A DNA stretch of 64,000 bases from Pseudobacillus lumedeiriae (GTDB lineage Bacteria > Bacillota > Bacilli > Bacillales > Domibacillaceae), in NCBI RefSeq assembly GCF_044891285.1, contig NZ_JAUIYO010000013.1, positions 1 through 64,000 on the forward strand, read 5' to 3'. Positions 26,927 to 35,807 of the stretch are shown here, one piece after another (position 1 is the first letter of the stretch; each line of letters starts with the position of its first letter). A program made the translations under genes and the position numbers. The notes under the pieces were generated by a model, which was not told the DNA's origin, searched no databases, and saw only the letters and a program-made list of their open reading frames with translations.

Positions 26927-28456
26927 TTACCACCACTTAAATTCATCGTCCGCCAATAATTGATGAGCGGCTTCAGGACCCATAGAACCTGATTCATACG
27001 TGTGCAGGGGCAGACTATTAGCCTCAAATGCCTCTAGAACCGGCTGCACCCATTTCCAGGACAATTCCACTTCGCTCCAATGAGCAAAGAACGTTGGATC
27101 GCCGCGCAAAGCATCATAAATTAACGATTCGTATGCTTCAGGCACGTCTTTGTTCGGATCTGAAAAACTTAATGAAGCACGTTCAATGTTTCCATGATTG
27201 ACTGGATTTCTAAGATTTAATTGTAAAGACACGCTTTCGTGCGGACCGATCTCAATTGTTAAAAGATTAGGTTCTGCACCCTTCTGTCCCGCCTTAGATG
27301 TATGCTCTAATTTATCTTTAAATTCAATCACAATTCGCGTAGATTTCTTCTCCATTCGTTTTCCTGTACGGATATAGAATGGCACCCCGCCCCATGCATC
27401 ATTATCAATCCACAGACGCGCAGCTACGAACGTATCGTTTGTCGAGCACTCCTCAATTCCAGGCTCTTCTTTATAGCCTTCCACTTGTGTCCCCGCAATC
27501 TCCCCAGAACCGTATTGACCGCGGATCACATGTGAAGCCACCTCTTCTTTTTGCAGCGGACGCAATGATTCCATGATTTTTCTTTTTTCATTTCGGATAT
27601 GTTCAGGACTCATTTGCTCTGGCAGCTGCATAGAAGTCATCATTAACATTTGCAGCATGTGGTTTTGGAACATATCACGAATAGCTCCTGCCTGGTCATA
27701 ATAACCGGCTCGTTCTTCGACACCGACGGTTTCACTTGCTGTAATTTGGACATTTGAAATATATTGATTGTTGAATAGCGACGCAATCACCGGATTGGCT
27801 GTTTTTAATGCCTCTAAATTTTGCACCATCGGCTTTCCAAGATAATGGTCAATACGATAAATCTCATTCTCTTCAAAAGCTTTGCTTAATTTTTCGTTTA
27901 ACTCTTGGGCAGACTTTAAATCATGGCCAAATGGCTTTTCAATAATTAGGCGTTTCCAGCCATTTCCGGCTCCTACACCGCTTTTATTGATATTTGTTGT
28001 AATGACATCAATAAACTCTGGAGCAACCGATAAATAAAACAAACGATTTCCTGGTATGGCTCGTTCCTCTTCGCGCTCTTCGATTTTTTCAAGTAACTTT
28101 TTATATCCGTTCTCATCAGTTACATCTAAAGCGCTGTAGCAGAATGCCTGAAGAAATTCTTCCATTTTGGACTCATCATCTGCTGTACGTCTCGAAAAAC
28201 TGTTAATTGATTCTTCTACATGTTTTTGAAATGTATCATCTGTCCACTCACGCCGGCCTAATCCGACAATTGAGAATGCATTAGATAGTTTTCCGTCTAG
28301 AAATAGATTGTATAAAGCAGGGAAGATTTTTCTCTTAGCTAAGTCCCCCGTTGCGCCAAATAAGACGAAAGTGAAAGCTTCCATCTTTAGCGGACTTGAC
28401 TTGTCACCAGCGCTTTCTGTCAAAAAAGCGTCATGTGGTACGGTCAGCTTATTCAT
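26927..28456 (-). CDS. zwf: Glucose-6-phosphate 1-dehydrogenase
   Basis: Oxidises glucose-6-phosphate to 6-phosphogluconolactone with NAD(P). The 509-residue protein has GATGDLAKRKIFPAL at the coenzyme site and the active-site Lys/His in RIDHYLGKPMVQN. It is about 20 residues longer than B. subtilis Zwf, mainly at the N-terminus. It heads zwf-pgi-gnd and is divergent from hxlR1. An operator shared with hxlA ends 80 bases before its start codon, which suggests activation by HxlR. No 6-phosphogluconolactonase gene is seen in the window; the lactone can hydrolyse spontaneously. Confidence 0.96.
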   Translation of the reverse strand: MNKLTVPHDAFLTESAGDKSSPLKMEAFTFVLFGATGDLAKRKIFPALYNLFLDGKLSNAFSIVGLGRREWTDDTFQKHVEESINSFSRRTADDESKMEEFLQAFCYSALDVTDENGYKKLLEKIEEREEERAIPGNRLFYLSVAPEFIDVITTNINKSGVGAGNGWKRLIIEKPFGHDLKSAQELNEKLSKAFEENEIYRIDHYLGKPMVQNLEALKTANPVIASLFNNQYISNVQITASETVGVEERAGYYDQAGAIRDMFQNHMLQMLMMTSMQLPEQMSPEHIRNEKRKIMESLRPLQKEEVASHVIRGQYGSGEIAGTQVEGYKEEPGIEECSTNDTFVAARLWIDNDAWGGVPFYIRTGKRMEKKSTRIVIEFKDKLEHTSKAGQKGAEPNLLTIEIGPHESVSLQLNLRNPVNHGNIERASLSFSDPNKDVPEAYESLIYDALRGDPTFFAHWSEVELSWKWVQPVLEAFEANSLPLHTYESGSMGPEAAHQLLADDEFKWW

Positions 28457-28534
28457 TCTATCCCCTCCTATTATTCTTTACTATGGTCTTTATCACCTGT
28501 ACTAATTCAAGTATATCCTGTATAATATTGAATT

Positions 28535-28581
28535 GTAAGTATGCACTTTTTAATCATATAGTGACTAAAAGTATACTATCA
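28535..28581. promoter_or_regulatory. Predicted HxlR operator between zwf and hxlR1
   Basis: Read toward zwf, the element is ATAGTATACTTTT, then AGTCACTATATGAT, then AAAAGTGCATACTT. It contains two related half-sites about 32 bp apart (three DNA turns): AAGTATGCACT at 28537 and AAGTATACTAT at 28569 on the plus strand. The same element lies before hxlR2 and hxlA. A TATAAT at 28521-28526 could be the hxlR1 -10, which would put the operator just downstream of that promoter. Binding is inferred from conservation and from the known HxlR role in B. subtilis. Confidence 0.75.
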
Positions 28582-28600
28582 CAAGAAGGAGTTGAAGAAA

Positions 28601-28969
28601 ATGGGCCATCTTTGTGAAAAGGAGTTTAATTGCGAAAAAGAATTGACCCTTTCCGTGATAGGCGGTAAATGGAAAATGCTTATCTTATGGCACCTTGGCA
28701 AAGAGGGAACAAAAAGATTTAACGAACTTAAAGCTCTTATGCCTGGCATTACTCAAAGAATGCTCGTTAACCAATTGAGAGAACTAGAAGAAGATTTAAT
28801 TGTTCATCGTGAAGTGTATCCCGTCGTTCCTCCCAAAGTGGAATACTCATTAACTGAGCAAGGCAGAAGCTTAATCCCAGTACTCGAAATTATGTATGAG
28901 TGGGGGAAGAATTATAAGAAAACAACTGCATCAAAAATCGGCGTACAAATCAAGGATTCTATCGAGTGA
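28601..28969 (+). CDS. hxlR: HxlR-type formaldehyde-responsive regulator (copy 1)
   Basis: A 122-residue winged-helix regulator. With ATG 28601 as start (AGAAGGAG about 10 bases upstream) the conserved Cys falls at residue 11 and Lys at residue 13, the pair reported in B. subtilis HxlR to be bridged by formaldehyde. TTG 28592 would abut the ribosome site. The HTH includes KWKMLILWHL and RFNELKALMPGITQRMLVNQ. It is almost identical to copy 2 (53077-53445). It is divergent from zwf-pgi-gnd and shares the operator with it, so it probably activates that operon in response to formaldehyde. Confidence 0.93.
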   Translation: MGHLCEKEFNCEKELTLSVIGGKWKMLILWHLGKEGTKRFNELKALMPGITQRMLVNQLRELEEDLIVHREVYPVVPPKVEYSLTEQGRSLIPVLEIMYEWGKNYKKTTASKIGVQIKDSIE

Positions 28970-29310
28970 TAAAGCTTTACTCTCCAAAGCAGTGAAAAGC
29001 TTTTTATGTACAGGTTGAAAGCCAACAATCACGATTCTTTTATATACACATAGATCAATTTGTCTATTCAAGCCAACACGAAAAAATTTTTGACCAGCTT
29101 TTTATAAAGCTCGTACACATCTCATAACTAAAGGATAATTACATGCGCCATCATCCAAAAACAAGAGGTGGACTCAGAAAGGTCTGACCTCACTTTCGAT
29201 ATACTGTATATAATGGGTGCCCATTCTTAGATCATACAATATATTGTTGCTGTGGGAACCTGACGCTTTCATTTTGAGTCAACCTCTTGCTATCTACATA
29301 AGATTTTTCG
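28970..29310. other. Intergenic region containing repeat copy B
   Basis: It holds the palindromic element at 29163-29288. The first 190 bases have no clear feature. hxlR1 and the creatininase gene converge here. Confidence 0.5.
29163..29288. repeat. Palindromic 126-bp element, copy B
   Basis: AAGAGGTGGACTC at the left pairs with GAGTCAACCTCTT at the right, with an inner pair GGTCTGACCTCACTT/GTGGGAACCTGAC. The centre carries TATACTGTATATAATGGGTG and ACAATATATTGTTG. It is an inverted homologue of copy A, and the two copies flank gnd-pgi-zwf-hxlR1. Confidence 0.8.
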
Positions 29311-30090
29311 TTAATCAGTTGTTTTCACTTTTAAGAAAAATTCCTTCTCCAAAAAAGAAACCATGTTATTCGTCACATTTTCAACAATCATTCGTCCTTT
29401 TTCAACTGAACTAGATCGTGCAGTGTGAAGACAGCCTGATGGCGAAATCATTGAAGCTGACGGTGGAAAGCTCTGATAGGAAGGCGGATGCTCTATCCCT
29501 TCATCTATAATCAATTCTTCATGTACAAGTTCTGGCGCAAAATACATCATCATTGATGTTTCCGTAATAGCCGCATGTTCTAAAGCCCACCCCGGGAACG
29601 GCACCTCATCAAATACTTCAGCTATGACTTCTTCTGATACGTTATCCCACCAGTTAGAAAGCAAGATTTTAGGGATACTCTCTCTTTGTTTTCTCATTAA
29701 AAGGTCAGCCGCCTCAGCAATAAACGCTTCATTCTCATAGTGACCGCTTACGATTAATATTCTTTCCCATCCGTCATCTAAAAACTCCTCCAACACATCA
29801 TACACTAAGGAAATCACTGTAGATCCTTTTAAATCAACTGTTCCAGGAAACAACGGGCCGCCGCCGCTTGCAGGAAATGATTTATAGCCATAAGAGATCG
29901 TCGGTGCTACGACAGCCGGTACTTTTTCGGCTATCGCTAAACTGATCTTTTCGGCCAGCATGGCATCGACCCCCAGCGGCAGGTGCGGGCCGTGCTGTTC
30001 CGTTGAACCAACAGGCAAAATTAATAGGCTGCTTTTTATTTTTGATTGATATTCTTGCCAAGTCATATTCGCTAGTAAATATTTATTCAT
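29311..30090 (-). CDS. Creatininase (creatinine amidohydrolase)
   Basis: Opens the creatinine ring to creatine. The 259-residue length equals that of Pseudomonas creatininase, and signatures of the true enzyme are present: GSTEQHGPHLPLGVDAM (metal-binding Glu, His, Asp), YGYKS...SGGG..FPGT, VSGHYEN with the bridging His and Glu, a Trp-rich SNWWDN, GWALEHAAITETSMM and EHPPSYQSFP. The Trp residues correspond to those that close the Pseudomonas active site. The start is taken at ATG 30090 after AGAGGCGG. Its upstream neighbour on the strand is the MHS transporter, with a terminator between them. Confidence 0.9.
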   Translation of the reverse strand: MNKYLLANMTWQEYQSKIKSSLLILPVGSTEQHGPHLPLGVDAMLAEKISLAIAEKVPAVVAPTISYGYKSFPASGGGPLFPGTVDLKGSTVISLVYDVLEEFLDDGWERILIVSGHYENEAFIAEAADLLMRKQRESIPKILLSNWWDNVSEEVIAEVFDEVPFPGWALEHAAITETSMMMYFAPELVHEELIIDEGIEHPPSYQSFPPSASMISPSGCLHTARSSSVEKGRMIVENVTNNMVSFLEKEFFLKVKTTD

Positions 30091-30163
30091 ACATACCCGC
30101 CTCTTCACTGACATCAATCGTACACTCGGCACGCGATGTTGTTTTTCTTATTATACAAAAAAA

Positions 30164-30207
30164 AGCCCGCGGACGGGGTCTTCAAAAGAAGACTTTGTCT
30201 GCAAGCT
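30164..30207 (-). terminator. Terminator of the MHS transporter gene
   Basis: An imperfect stem (AGCCCGCGGACGGGGTCTTC with its complement) and an AAAA loop; eight T follow on the minus strand. Confidence 0.85.
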
Positions 30208-30224
30208 AAATCATCGCCAATCTA

Positions 30225-31535
30225 TTATTCATGATGAAGAGACTTATTCGCTGTCTCTTTCGTTCGCAGCAGTGCTAAAAATGCGACTAACGCGGCTGCC
30301 ATCAAATAAAAGGCAGGTGCGAATGTGTTATCTGTCTGAAGAATAAGGAACGTGGCTACGAATGGCGCCGTCCCGCCAAAGATGGCATTCCCCATGTTGA
30401 AGGACAATCCAAAACAAGTGTACCGCACCGAGGTCGGAAACATCTCCGATAGGAAAGTAGCTAACACCCCATCATTTCCTGCTAGTATGGCTCCGAGTAA
30501 AATCTGTGCCATCACCGCATAGATCCCGCCTTGGGAAAGCAGCAAGAATGATGGATAAGTAAACAATATAAACAGGATACTAGCCCCGATAAGCACTGGC
30601 TTCCGGCCGACCCGATCAGCCAGTGTGCCTACGAATGGAAGAAGAATCACATAAGTAGTCAAAGAGACAATCGTCGTAAGAATGGATGTTAAACTGTTGA
30701 AACCCAGCTCTTTCACGAGGTACGTTGGCATATAGCTGAGAATGATGTAGAAGCCAACAGCATTTAAACAGATGACTCCGAACGCAATAAATACTTTGTT
30801 CCAATTTTGTCTGATGCTCTCGAGGATCGGAGCTTGCGTTTCTGTATGGTCCATCTCATTAAAAACAGGAGTATCCTCCAGTTTCATACGTATATAGAGA
30901 GCAATTAACCCCAAAGGACCGGATATAAGGAAAGGAATGCGCCAGCCCCAGCTATGCAAGGCCTCTTGTGTTAAATTGTATTCAAGGAGAATGGCAGTTA
31001 AAGCTCCAAGCAATAGCCCGGCAGCAGTACTGGCCGGCACCATGCTGACAAGCAGCCCCCTGCGTGAATCTGGTGCATATTCGGCAATAAATAAGGAAGC
31101 TCCTGCATACTCACCAGACGCGGAAAAACCTTGGACGATCCGGCATAACAGGAGTAACAGGGGTGCTGCAATACCTATTGTGGCATATCCCGGTATCAGC
31201 CCGATAGAAAACGTCGCAAACGACATTAAGATAATGGTGAGAGTCAAGATGCGCTTTCGCCCAAGCCTGTCCCCTAAATGACCCCAGACTACCCCTCCTA
31301 TAGGTCTTGCGATAAAAGAAACGGCAAATACCCCAAATGTTCCAAGCAATGCCGCCTTTTCGTTACCTGGGGCGAAGAAAACAACGGCTATAATCGTAGC
31401 TAGATACCCGTATGAAGCATAATCAAACCATTCGATTAAATTTCCAATAGCCGCCCCAAAAACAGCTTGTTTTACACCAGAGGACTGAGCTTCTTCACTT
31501 ACTATCGCCTTTTCTACCTGTTGTTGTATGGACAT
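30225..31535 (-). CDS. MHS-family major facilitator, candidate creatinine/creatine uptake
   Basis: A 436-residue proton-coupled permease with twelve helices. GNLIEWFDYASYGYLAT after helix 1, the loop GDRLGRKR between helices 2 and 3, and ASGEYAGASLFIAEYAP place it in the metabolite:H+ symporter group with ProP, which carries betaine-like and carboxylate solutes. I take ATG 31535, with GGAGGT upstream; the earlier ATG at 31553 lies over that site. Directly upstream of creatininase and divergent from a PucR regulator, it is the best uptake candidate for creatinine or creatine (inference from position; the family is chemically compatible). Confidence 0.82.
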   Translation of the reverse strand: MSIQQQVEKAIVSEEAQSSGVKQAVFGAAIGNLIEWFDYASYGYLATIIAVVFFAPGNEKAALLGTFGVFAVSFIARPIGGVVWGHLGDRLGRKRILTLTIILMSFATFSIGLIPGYATIGIAAPLLLLLCRIVQGFSASGEYAGASLFIAEYAPDSRRGLLVSMVPASTAAGLLLGALTAILLEYNLTQEALHSWGWRIPFLISGPLGLIALYIRMKLEDTPVFNEMDHTETQAPILESIRQNWNKVFIAFGVICLNAVGFYIILSYMPTYLVKELGFNSLTSILTTIVSLTTYVILLPFVGTLADRVGRKPVLIGASILFILFTYPSFLLLSQGGIYAVMAQILLGAILAGNDGVLATFLSEMFPTSVRYTCFGLSFNMGNAIFGGTAPFVATFLILQTDNTFAPAFYLMAAALVAFLALLRTKETANKSLHHE

Positions 31536-31553
31536 TAATTTTTTTACCTCCAT

Positions 31554-32108
31554 GTCTTTCGGAATGGGCCAATGATTTTTAGAACATTAATAATATTCAG
31601 ATAATTATAATCAAAAAAATCTTTACATTTGGCTTCCAAAGGCTGGATTACTAACAATAGGCCGGAAAAAGAAGAGGGTGGGGCAGCCTTCTATGGTTGT
31701 TCAGTCTCGCACTTTCTCAGACTAATTGTAAACAACTGCCGGAACAAGTCAGCATGTAACGGCTATATAAGAAAACCAGTCATTTTATCAACCTCCGTTT
31801 CTGCAGCTCTGTTTCCTATTAGCGTTTTTTCATCGTTCCCTAATGAGTTTACCTTCACACCGGCTGCTCCATTTCGCTTGGTCAGCTTCATCTGGATGAT
31901 CGCCTCTTCATCATACAATAGCAGAATGACAGGGCTGTTGATGAAACATAATGAAGGCTGGCAATATTTTGTATAGATTTCATGTAAGCGCTAACTTATA
32001 ATAGGAATGATATCACCCTAGTAAATCTCGTTACAATTGGATATTGTGCTTAAAACCGAATAAATTTTTCTGAATTTTTTGTATTATCTGCACAAAGGAG
32101 GAGAGTCA
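31554..32108. other. Regulatory gap between MHS transporter and pucR-like gene; possible decayed frame
   Basis: About 550 bp. A minus-strand frame (stop 31763-31765, open to about 31990) reads IIQMKLTKRNGAAGVKVNSL and looks coding, but has no good start. The plus-strand frame over 31629-31976 is not convincing. A carbon-catabolite site lies at 31983-31996. Confidence 0.35.
31983..31996. promoter_or_regulatory. Candidate catabolite response element (cre)
   Basis: TGTAAGCGCTAACT matches the consensus TGWNANCGNTNWCA at all fixed positions but the last. It lies 112 bases before the PucR-like start and could let CcpA repress it (or the divergent transporter). Based on sequence similarity only. 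Confidence 0.4.
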
Positions 32109-33809
32109 ATGATTACAGTAGGAGAAGCGATTCACCTTTCGGAATTGACCGGGGTAAAAGTTCATGCTGGAAAAAGAGGTCTATCCCGCAAAATACGTTG
32201 GGCACATGTGATTGATCATGACGATATGAGGCACTTTCTTGAGGGCGGGGAACTGCTTTTAACATGCGGACAAGTATGGCCCCAAGATCATTCATTAGAA
32301 GACCGTCTCCTTAAAGGTTTTTTGCGGCACCAAATTTCAGGTATTATATTTGCAACTGGCCGTTATCTCAAAGAATGCCCGCCAGCTGTGTTAGAATTCG
32401 GCCAAAAGTACGCGATTCCTATCTTAGAAGTACCCTTTCACCTACAATTCGTCAAAATCACCCACGCGATCCATCAAGAAATCATGAAGCGAGAGTTTAG
32501 AAAAAAAGAATTAACCGCACAGCTTCCTTCAAACATAACCGAAGAATTACGCACTGTAAACAGCAGTATAGATATTTGTCGTATCCTGTCCAAGCACTTT
32601 AGATGTACTGCTGTCATTACTGATTCCACAAACAAAGTGTTGGATAAATCCATTCCAACCGAAGCAAAACGTAAGGATCTTTCACACATCATAAATGAGC
32701 TTGCTCACCTGCCAGACAATACAAGATCCGACAATACTCAACTTGAAAATGAACCGGCCCCATCAGATGGGCAGACGGTCTATGTATCGACGACAACTCC
32801 TCCCTACTCCATTGCTGTTCCACTTCAAAGCGGAGAGAAACACTGGGGAACGCTTTGGCTGATCCATTTTCACCGGCCATTTGAAGAAGTCCGCACCTTC
32901 GCCCTTGAATATGCAGCTATGATTCTTTTAGATATTTACTTAAATCAGCAGCAAATAGGCATTGCTCACAAACAATTAAGAGCCGAATTAATGGAGCTGC
33001 TACTTGAAAACCCAAAAACAGCTTCGATTGTCATGGAAGATCGAATGCAGAAACTCAAATTGATCCAAAATGAAAATTGGATCGCCGGATTTGTTCTTCC
33101 AGGCAAAAAAGAAATACCCCTCAGCTTATCATTAGAGATGGATTTTTTAAGTGATGAATGCACGAGGTGGATTGATCAAAGAGAAGAGATCAATGGCTTC
33201 TGTGAGGCATATGATGGAAAACTGACTTTACTAATTTCCTCTAATCTTGAGTATTCAGAAATGAAAAAGCATTTAAAAGATCTCGCCCATCATGTACAAA
33301 ATATTTATAAACAGGTTGTGCCCGTTTTTGTATTTGGTGAAAAGAAGCCAGACTTGCTTTCTTTAGCTGAAAGTTATCACGAGGCAAACACGTTAACCCC
33401 GCTCGTGCAGTTCTTACATCCTGAAGGGGGAGTGTATTTTGCAGATGAATCGCGAAGAAATCTGCTGCTTTATGGAGGAATGAGTGCACCTAAAGCGCAG
33501 GATTTTCGAAAACTAATATTACCGGAAGAACTTCTTTCCGAACGAGGTTCAGTACTCTATGAAACGTTAAAATGTCTCGCGCTACATAATTATAATCGCG
33601 AATCAGTTGCCAAAACTCTGCATATTCACCGAAATACGTTAAGATATCGAATTGACCGGATTGAGCAGTATTTACAAGATAGCCTCTCCTCTTCCAGATG
33701 CCAGTTCTGGATCCAGGCAGCGTTAGATCTTGAATCGCTTGCTAATCAAAGTCATGAAGTAGCAGCAGGCGAAGATAAAGACGATATTATTCTTCCTCAT
33801 CCTTTATAA
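32109..33809 (+). CDS. PucR-family transcriptional regulator
   Basis: A 566-residue regulator with the N-terminal PucR ligand domain (starting ITVGEAIHLSEL) and a C-terminal HTH that follows the family pattern ALHNYNRESVAKTLHIHRNT, then LRYRIDRIEQYL. PucR proteins control purine, allantoin and other nitrogen-compound use. The ATG at 32109 follows AAAGGAGG; earlier in-frame codons lack a ribosome site. It is divergent from the MHS transporter and thus likely controls uptake and creatininase, possibly with creatinine or a downstream amide as signal (inference). Confidence 0.88.
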   Translation: MITVGEAIHLSELTGVKVHAGKRGLSRKIRWAHVIDHDDMRHFLEGGELLLTCGQVWPQDHSLEDRLLKGFLRHQISGIIFATGRYLKECPPAVLEFGQKYAIPILEVPFHLQFVKITHAIHQEIMKREFRKKELTAQLPSNITEELRTVNSSIDICRILSKHFRCTAVITDSTNKVLDKSIPTEAKRKDLSHIINELAHLPDNTRSDNTQLENEPAPSDGQTVYVSTTTPPYSIAVPLQSGEKHWGTLWLIHFHRPFEEVRTFALEYAAMILLDIYLNQQQIGIAHKQLRAELMELLLENPKTASIVMEDRMQKLKLIQNENWIAGFVLPGKKEIPLSLSLEMDFLSDECTRWIDQREEINGFCEAYDGKLTLLISSNLEYSEMKKHLKDLAHHVQNIYKQVVPVFVFGEKKPDLLSLAESYHEANTLTPLVQFLHPEGGVYFADESRRNLLLYGGMSAPKAQDFRKLILPEELLSERGSVLYETLKCLALHNYNRESVAKTLHIHRNTLRYRIDRIEQYLQDSLSSSRCQFWIQAALDLESLANQSHEVAAGEDKDDIILPHPL

Positions 33810-33816
33810 CTACAAG

Positions 33817-33850
33817 TAAGGCTGTCCCTTTTGTTTTGGGACAGCCTTTC
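33817..33850. terminator. Terminator between convergent genes
   Basis: The stem AGGCTGTCCC/GGGACAGCCT ends the PucR-like gene; the MFS gene ends just beyond it from the other side. Confidence 0.85.
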
Positions 33851-33855
33851 AAAGC

Positions 33856-35250
33856 TTAATTAATCTTTCTAGAAGAGTTTTCAGTGGAACTGGCTCCGTC
33901 ATTCATAGCAGTATCCCCTTCTTCATCCAACGGCTTGGCTCTCGTCTCGTCACCTAAAATTAACGTTGAAATCATTCCTACGAACAATACTCCTGTTGTC
34001 ATAAGGAACACACCGATAAATCCGAAAATCGGATACATAAATCCAATGTAAATAGGCGCTAACAATCCTCCAATTCTTCCAAAAGCTGAAGCGGATCCAG
34101 TCCCTGTAGAACGGATAATTGTAGGATATTGTTCAGGTGTGTACGTATACATCCCAGCCATTGCCCCTACCATAAACAGCGATGTAAAAAATCCAGCTAT
34201 CAGAATCGAGGTTGAGGCATCGGCTTGACTTAAAAAGAAAGCTGAAACAGCAGCAAGTCCTAAATAAGTAACAATTACTTTCTTTCTGCCAATCATGTCA
34301 TTTAAAAATGCTGCGGAGAAATATCCAGGGATCTGTGCAAGATAGATGAGAATCGAAAATCCAAATGACTTTGAAATTTCAAATCCTTCATTGTAAAGCA
34401 ATGTTGGCAGCCATGTGAAAAATCCGTAATAAGAAAAGATAACGGAGAACCAAAGCACCCATAACATCATTGTTCTCTTTACAAAAGCCCTTTTCCATAA
34501 AGCAAAAAAGTTTCCTTTTTGCTGAGCCATGGGAACCGCCGCTGTTTCAGCAGGTGATGGCAGCTTTTCTCCTAAAGCTTGTTCAACCTGGTCCTCCATT
34601 TTTTTCATTTCTTGTTCAGCCTCTTGCAATCTGCCTGTTGATTCAAGCCATCTTGGTGATTCCGGCAGTACTCTTCTCCAATAAATGACTAAAAAGATCG
34701 GCAAGGCTGTGATAAAGATCGCAATACGCCATCCATTATCCGACATCGGAATGACAAAGTACGCAATAATGGCAGCTGCTACATAACCAAAGGAATGGAA
34801 CCCTGTCAATGCCCCAATATATTTCCCACGATATTTACTCGCAATTAATTCAGCCAAGTAAGGGGCTAAGATCGCACTTTCACCGCCTGTACCAAATCCA
34901 GCGATGACACGCAGCCAAAAGAAGTGTTCCCATTGACTAGCAAATGCACTGGCTAAAGTGGCTAGACAATAAATAACGAGCGTATACATGATGACTTTTT
35001 TTCGACCAATTTTATCTCCTAAATATCCAGAAAGAAGAGCGCCAAAGAAATAACCAATCAGAACCGAACTTCCTAATAATCCCGCTTGTTCAGATGATAA
35101 ACTCCATAGACCAATAACAGATGGCAATACGAACGCAACCATGGCAATATCCATGGAATCAAACGTATTTCCAAAACCACTTATAACCAATAGCTTCCTA
35201 TTATATTTATTGTCGGGAATCCTTTCAATTCTGGGGCCAATATTCGCCAT
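33856..35250 (-). CDS. MFS transporter (sugar-porter/AAHS-like)
   Basis: A 464-residue twelve-helix permease. GDKIGRKKVIMY (loop 2-3) and NDMIGRKKVIVTY (loop 8-9) are the duplicated MFS motif, and PESPRWLESTGR is the sugar-porter/organic-cation signature after helix 6. It resembles niacin or aromatic-acid carriers. ATG 35250 is chosen, with GGAGGAG 5 bases upstream, over 35295. It precedes an M20 deacylase on the same strand, which suggests transport of an N-acylated or carboxylic substrate; the solute cannot be named. Confidence 0.8.
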   Translation of the reverse strand: MANIGPRIERIPDNKYNRKLLVISGFGNTFDSMDIAMVAFVLPSVIGLWSLSSEQAGLLGSSVLIGYFFGALLSGYLGDKIGRKKVIMYTLVIYCLATLASAFASQWEHFFWLRVIAGFGTGGESAILAPYLAELIASKYRGKYIGALTGFHSFGYVAAAIIAYFVIPMSDNGWRIAIFITALPIFLVIYWRRVLPESPRWLESTGRLQEAEQEMKKMEDQVEQALGEKLPSPAETAAVPMAQQKGNFFALWKRAFVKRTMMLWVLWFSVIFSYYGFFTWLPTLLYNEGFEISKSFGFSILIYLAQIPGYFSAAFLNDMIGRKKVIVTYLGLAAVSAFFLSQADASTSILIAGFFTSLFMVGAMAGMYTYTPEQYPTIIRSTGTGSASAFGRIGGLLAPIYIGFMYPIFGFIGVFLMTTGVLFVGMISTLILGDETRAKPLDEEGDTAMNDGASSTENSSRKIN

Positions 35251-35427
35251 ACTTCTCCTCCATTCGGTAGATGTTTGGGTTGCTTCAGTCACCATATTGT
35301 CGTATAATGTAATTAGTTACCTGAATATTCAGTCTATTATAGTCGCAGCTACACTTCATTTTGATGTTTTGTAAGCTAAGAACTTAATAGCGATGAATCA
35401 CCCCTTTTACTTTTAGAGTTTATTAAA

Positions 35428-35530
35428 CTCTCTTGTTGATTTTCACTTCAGGCGCCCGCTTTTCCCACAGGAGTCTCGCACCTCCCGCTTCAATCAACGA
35501 AGGGAAAAATCAACAATAGTCATTAACACC
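35428..35530. repeat. Bacillaceae-type palindromic intergenic repeat, shortened copy
   Basis: It runs from TTGTTGATTTTCACTTCAGG through CCCACAGGAGTCTCGCACCT to CTTCAATCAACG and CAACAATAGTCATTAACA, so part of the centre is deleted. Confidence 0.75.
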
Positions 35531-35705
35531 GCCTGCTTTTGTATAACGAATGTCCCGCCAATGTGAAGCGCTTACAATTCAAATGAACACTTCATATACC
35601 GAAAAATGACTTACTGCCTTCTCCTCGCCTAACGATCCTTCATTCATTTACTGTAAGAAATCATGATTAAATTGTCTATGACAAAATATAATAAAAAACA
35701 AAAAA

Positions 35706-35753
35706 CGACTTCACTCCCTCGGTTCCTATGTTTGACTGTTTGGAGTGAAGTCT
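35706..35753 (-). terminator. Terminator of the M20 deacylase gene
   Basis: GACTTCACTCC pairs with GGAGTGAAGTC over a 24-base loop; T-rich flank on the minus strand. Confidence 0.7.
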
Positions 35754-35807
35754 GGATCTACTGTGAAATTCCTTTAATATACGTACGCTTTTTTGTACTA
35801 TTATCTT

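Larger units (their letters stand above)
35251..35807. other. Intergenic region with repeat and terminator
   Basis: It contains a palindromic repeat copy (35428-35530) and a terminator of the M20 gene (35706-35752). The remaining part around 35560-35700 has no supported feature. Confidence 0.5.

Noticed and set aside
23841..29288. Composite transposon with transposase
   Set aside because: The flanking elements are palindromic but no transposase gene or obvious target duplication is visible.
31629..31976. Plus-strand open frame of 115 codons before the PucR gene
   Set aside because: Its amino-acid composition is unconvincing and it lacks a ribosome site; the opposite strand looks more protein-like.
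35561..35574. Possible second cre (around GTGAAGCGCTTACA)
   Set aside because: Three of the left-half positions deviate from the consensus and it is not placed at a promoter.
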